Shown here: one piece after another, positions 60,918-64,000 of the stretch | How positions within the stretch are numbered: position 1 is the stretch's first letter | Layout of the letters: each line of letters starts with the position of its first letter | Source of the DNA: Puia dinghuensis | GTDB lineage: Bacteria; Bacteroidota; Bacteroidia; Chitinophagales; Chitinophagaceae | NCBI RefSeq assembly: GCF_014642875.1 | Contig: NZ_BMJC01000002.1 | Location: forward strand, 1,054,001-1,118,000 | Direction of reading: 5' to 3' | Length of the DNA stretch: 64,000 bases | Program-made: the position numbers and the translations under genes | The notes under the pieces: generated by a model | What the model saw: only the letters and a program-made list of their open reading frames with translations | Database searches by the model: none | What the model was told of the DNA's origin: nothing

Positions 60918-63900
60918 ATGTACGTCGCCAACACACATTTAAAACCGGTTCTTGGGATTGATATTCACTTCGTGAACCTGCCTTTCCCCTTCGTACCCCT
61001 ACCCCATCCATATATAGGTCTGGTCTTCGATCCCTTCGATTATATTCCTTTTATCGGCGCTACGGTAAAGGTCAACGGCGTGCCCCGCGGCAATACGGAC
61101 ACTATGGGCATGATCATTACCTTCGTGCATATCCCCGAAGGCGCCGGATTCACCATCCCACCCATTATCGGCCACAACAGCCAGAACTTCTTCGGCAGCA
61201 AGAAGGTAATGGTGGACGGTGCTCCCATGAGCGGCGCCGGCTATATACTGATGACCTGCAACGACATCGGGATACCGCTGAGCTTCCGCCCGGGCCGAAA
61301 ATTCATTCCCATCCCATCCCTCTACCTGCCGACATCCTTCTGTATCCCCCTGCAATGGGGTAAACCTGTCCACGTCGGCGGGCCCCTCGTTCCAAACTTC
61401 AGCCTGATGGCCCTTCTAAAGGCTTTCGTCCTCGGTTGCTTCCTGAAAGTGCTGGGAATGGCCGCCGGCAAATTGCTGAAGAAATTAAGCAGCAAATTAT
61501 CAGGTAAGACCGGACTCAGCGCCAAGTTAAAAGGGGCCTTGTGTAAAATGGGGTTTGAGCCTGTCGACCTGATCACAGGCCGGGTGAACTATGCCGGCAT
61601 CGATTTTGAATTGCCCGGACCCATCCCCATTCAATGGACGAGAAACTGGGACAGCGATGCCGTCCGTGACGGCCTCCTGGGCCATGGAACCCATTTGTGC
61701 TATGATCGTTTCATACAGCTGTTCCCCGAAGAGGGAGCATTAGCGCTATCGCTTGCCGACGGTCGGATGGCCGTTTTCCCCCTGCTTCAACCAGGAGAGG
61801 AATATTACCATCGCCCCGAGAAGCTGCTGCTACGTCGTAAGGAGAATGGGCATTTCTTCCTGGATGATTTTGGCGCATCGCTTTATTTTCATTTTAATCA
61901 CGCATCGGACGCAACTATATTCTGGCTTTCGTTTATCGAGGATTATAACGGTCATCGTATTCAGTTCCATTATACCGGCAGCGGACAACAGTTACACGCC
62001 ATGACGGACAGCGCAGGCAGACAGCTGCTGCTGCATTATGATAAAAATCGGCATATCATAGGAGTGGAAGTCAGACATAAAGACGTCGCCCAGGTCCTGG
62101 TGAGCTACGACTACAACGAAGAAGGTGACCTCACCGGCATTACGGATGCCATGGGGCAGACCACGCACATCGAGTACCAGGATCATCTGATGGTGCAGAA
62201 GACCGACCGTAACGAAGTATGCTTTTATTGGGAATACGATAAGCAGCGGCGTTGTGTCCATACCTGGGGCGACGGGGGACTGCTGGAAGGCTGGATCGAC
62301 TACGGAGATGGGCATAATACCGTGCTCAACGGCCTGGGTGAGAATACAACCTACTGGTATGACGAGAACAATCTTTGCATACAGGTGACGGACCATTACG
62401 GCAATCACCGTTATACGGAGTACACGGATGACTTTGATATCTACCGGGAGATCGATGAGCTGGGCAATGTCACCGGGTACGTTTACGATGACAAGGCCCG
62501 GCTGAAGGAAAAAATTTTTCCGGATAACTCCAGCTTACAATTCCATTACAACGAGTTGAACCAAACCCAACTCATTATAGGCCCCGATGGCAATAGCGAA
62601 TCCTATGGATATGATGCAGAAAGCAGACTGCGGTTCATCAATTACCCCAACGGGAAAACCATCGGCTATGAATACAATGACAAAGGCCAACTTTCTGCCG
62701 TGATAGAGAACGGCCGTCAGAAGACGGCTTTCCAATATGATGAGGATGAGAACCTGATCCAGGTACTATTACCCACCGGTGCTACGGCGAAATGGAAATA
62801 TGATGCACTGGGTCGCTGCCTCCAGGCCGTCAACCCCGAAGGTCAGCTGAGACATTATGACTATGATGCCCTGGGGCGACTCCATCATATGTACCTACCC
62901 GATGGCAACAGGATAGAGCTGGAATACAACGCCTATGAGGAAGTCACCGGCGCTACCGCAAACAATGGCCGGGTGGAGTTTGAATATACTCCCCTCGGCA
63001 GGCTGAAGAAAAGGAAGCAGAACAATGCCGAGCTTAATTTCCTATATGATACCCAGGATCGCCTGAAGGCCGTTGTAAACGAGGCGGGAAAATATTATCG
63101 TTTTGGATACAACCAACGGGGAGAGATCGTTAGTGAAACCGGCTTCGACGGAATGCAGCGGAAATACGACAGGGACATAGCAGGCAAAGTGGTCAGAGTG
63201 GAAAGACCGGGAGGGCATCACACCCTATACGAATATGACGGAGGGGGAAGGATCATCCGGATCGGGCACGATGACGGCACCTGGGAGATATTCCGGTATG
63301 ACAGCAATGGCAGCCTGATAGAGGCGACGAATGATCTTAGCACGGTGAAATTCACCCGCAACAAGATAGGCAGGATAGAGACGGAATGGCAGGGCAACTA
63401 TTCCGTGAAGAGCGACTATGATAAATATGGTGACAGAATCGGGATCAGCAGCTCCCTGGGAACCACTATCGAAATGCAACGGGATGCAGCGGGCCTGCCG
63501 GTGAGCCTGAAGGCTGCCGATTGGCACTGCAGCTTAAAATACAACAATGCCGGCCGCGAGATCGAAAGGTTGCTCCCGGGCGGCATAAAGAGTGAACGGA
63601 ATTACGACCACGCAGGACGGCCCGGCGAACACAAGGTCACCCGCAACGGAGTGCTGCAAAGCTGGAAGAAATATACCTGGGACGCAGGGGACAGGCTCAC
63701 CCGCATCTTTAATGTCCTGTCAAAAGCCTCCACCAGCTTCAGGCAGGATACATCCGGCAATCTGGTCTTTGCACAATATGCGGATAACAGTATTGTATAC
63801 CGCACTGCGGACGATACGGGCAATATATACGAGACCAGGGACAAGTCCGATCGTACATACAGCAGCGCGGGCGCCCTGCTGGAAAGCCGGGAGCATTCCT

Positions 63901-64000
63901 ACAAATACGATGAAGAAGGCAACCTGATCAGCCGGACCGAAAAAACCACCGGAAAGACATGGCGCTACCAGTGGCTTGCAGGAGGCCTGCTGGGCAAGAT
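60918..64000 (+). CDS. PAAR-like/RHS-repeat protein, probable T6SS effector (3' end outside window)
   Basis: The frame opens at ATG 60918 (MYVANTHLKPVLGIDIHF) and stays open to the window end, so more than 1,020 residues are encoded here and the C-terminus is missing. The first 160 residues contain a PAAR-like sharpening domain (PFIGATVKVNGVPRGNTDTMGM, GHNSQNFFGSKKVMVDGAPMSG, CNDIG). A hydrophobic and Lys-rich stretch (about 165-200) follows, then a DUF6531-type start (KMGFEPVDLITGRVNYAGIDFELPGPIP) and many YD repeats (YDALGRCLQAVNPEGQ, YDYDALGRLHHMYLPDGNR, YEYDGGGRIIRIGHDDG). RHS shells encapsulate a C-terminal toxin, which lies beyond the window. It is the T6SS tip and cargo encoded right after vgrG. 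Confidence 0.93.
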   Translation, partial: MYVANTHLKPVLGIDIHFVNLPFPFVPLPHPYIGLVFDPFDYIPFIGATVKVNGVPRGNTDTMGMIITFVHIPEGAGFTIPPIIGHNSQNFFGSKKVMVDGAPMSGAGYILMTCNDIGIPLSFRPGRKFIPIPSLYLPTSFCIPLQWGKPVHVGGPLVPNFSLMALLKAFVLGCFLKVLGMAAGKLLKKLSSKLSGKTGLSAKLKGALCKMGFEPVDLITGRVNYAGIDFELPGPIPIQWTRNWDSDAVRDGLLGHGTHLCYDRFIQLFPEEGALALSLADGRMAVFPLLQPGEEYYHRPEKLLLRRKENGHFFLDDFGASLYFHFNHASDATIFWLSFIEDYNGHRIQFHYTGSGQQLHAMTDSAGRQLLLHYDKNRHIIGVEVRHKDVAQVLVSYDYNEEGDLTGITDAMGQTTHIEYQDHLMVQKTDRNEVCFYWEYDKQRRCVHTWGDGGLLEGWIDYGDGHNTVLNGLGENTTYWYDENNLCIQVTDHYGNHRYTEYTDDFDIYREIDELGNVTGYVYDDKARLKEKIFPDNSSLQFHYNELNQTQLIIGPDGNSESYGYDAESRLRFINYPNGKTIGYEYNDKGQLSAVIENGRQKTAFQYDEDENLIQVLLPTGATAKWKYDALGRCLQAVNPEGQLRHYDYDALGRLHHMYLPDGNRIELEYNAYEEVTGATANNGRVEFEYTPLGRLKKRKQNNAELNFLYDTQDRLKAVVNEAGKYYRFGYNQRGEIVSETGFDGMQRKYDRDIAGKVVRVERPGGHHTLYEYDGGGRIIRIGHDDGTWEIFRYDSNGSLIEATNDLSTVKFTRNKIGRIETEWQGNYSVKSDYDKYGDRIGISSSLGTTIEMQRDAAGLPVSLKAADWHCSLKYNNAGREIERLLPGGIKSERNYDHAGRPGEHKVTRNGVLQSWKKYTWDAGDRLTRIFNVLSKASTSFRQDTSGNLVFAQYADNSIVYRTADDTGNIYETRDKSDRTYSSAGALLESREHSYKYDEEGNLISRTEKTTGKTWRYQWLAGGLLGK

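Noticed and set aside
1-64000. tRNA, rRNA, insertion sequence, prophage or CRISPR elements
   Set aside because: None was recognised by eye on either strand; a dedicated search would be needed to exclude small RNA genes.

Overview
The window looks like a chromosomal segment of a fairly GC-rich member of the Bacteroidota, most likely of the Chitinophagaceae type. The evidence is a type VI secretion cluster of the Bacteroidota subtype (T6SS-iii, with TssN/TssO/TssP-like genes and no TssJ/L/M), an Oar-like TonB-dependent receptor with an N-terminal carboxypeptidase-regulatory domain, a DUF5686 outer-membrane protein, a GH97 glycosidase, a FIST/hybrid-kinase pair, and several promoter-like TTTG/TAnnTTTG elements typical of the phylum. 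The family assignment is inference from gene content only.

Layout: 1-5.4 kb holds a DUF4272 protein, a lone phosphate-binding PstS, an ECF41-type sigma factor with a plausible self-recognised promoter and two following genes (membrane protein and NAD(P)-binding epimerase-like protein), and a lytic transglycosylase. 5.4-20 kb is housekeeping and envelope metabolism: GH97, an M28 membrane metallopeptidase, exonuclease III, the DUF5686 protein, a hybrid histidine kinase with its FIST-domain partner, a membrane-anchored metallophosphoesterase, and an SPFH/GYF protein paired with a zinc-ribbon membrane protein. 20-34.7 kb is a complete respiratory complex I operon on the minus strand (nuoA-B-CD-E-F-G-H-I-J-K-L-M-N), tightly packed with many overlapping stops and starts and with nuoC and nuoD fused; a CBS-domain gene lies just upstream.

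35.4-46.5 kb is accessory: a lectin/propeller-like protein without a signal peptide, ureidoglycine aminohydrolase divergent from a TonB receptor with an 11-bp inverted repeat between them, a duplicated two-gene module (51-aa lysine-tailed protein plus 204-aa PARP-like ADP-ribosyltransferase-fold protein) flanking a small lipoprotein gene, a MarR regulator with an operator-like repeat over its promoter and a downstream APH-type kinase, and a Tle/DUF2235-like alpha/beta hydrolase.

46.7-64 kb is the T6SS-iii cluster on the plus strand: tssE, tssF, tssG, tssN, tssK, tssO, a PKD-domain tssP candidate, tssH (ClpV), tssB, tssC, two hcp/tssD genes, vgrG/tssI, and a PAAR-like/RHS protein that runs off the window end. 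No tssQ or tssR was recognised. The hydrolase upstream and the RHS protein downstream are the two effector candidates.

The strongest candidate for an undescribed system is the duplicated module at 41593-43979. Both copies are exactly 840 bp from ART stop codon to upstream palindrome, share a TAA-GTG junction, and share a TAnnTTTG promoter element and a TGATATTTATCA inverted repeat upstream. This is the organisation expected of an autoregulated toxin-antitoxin or NAD-linked defence pair, but that function is inference.
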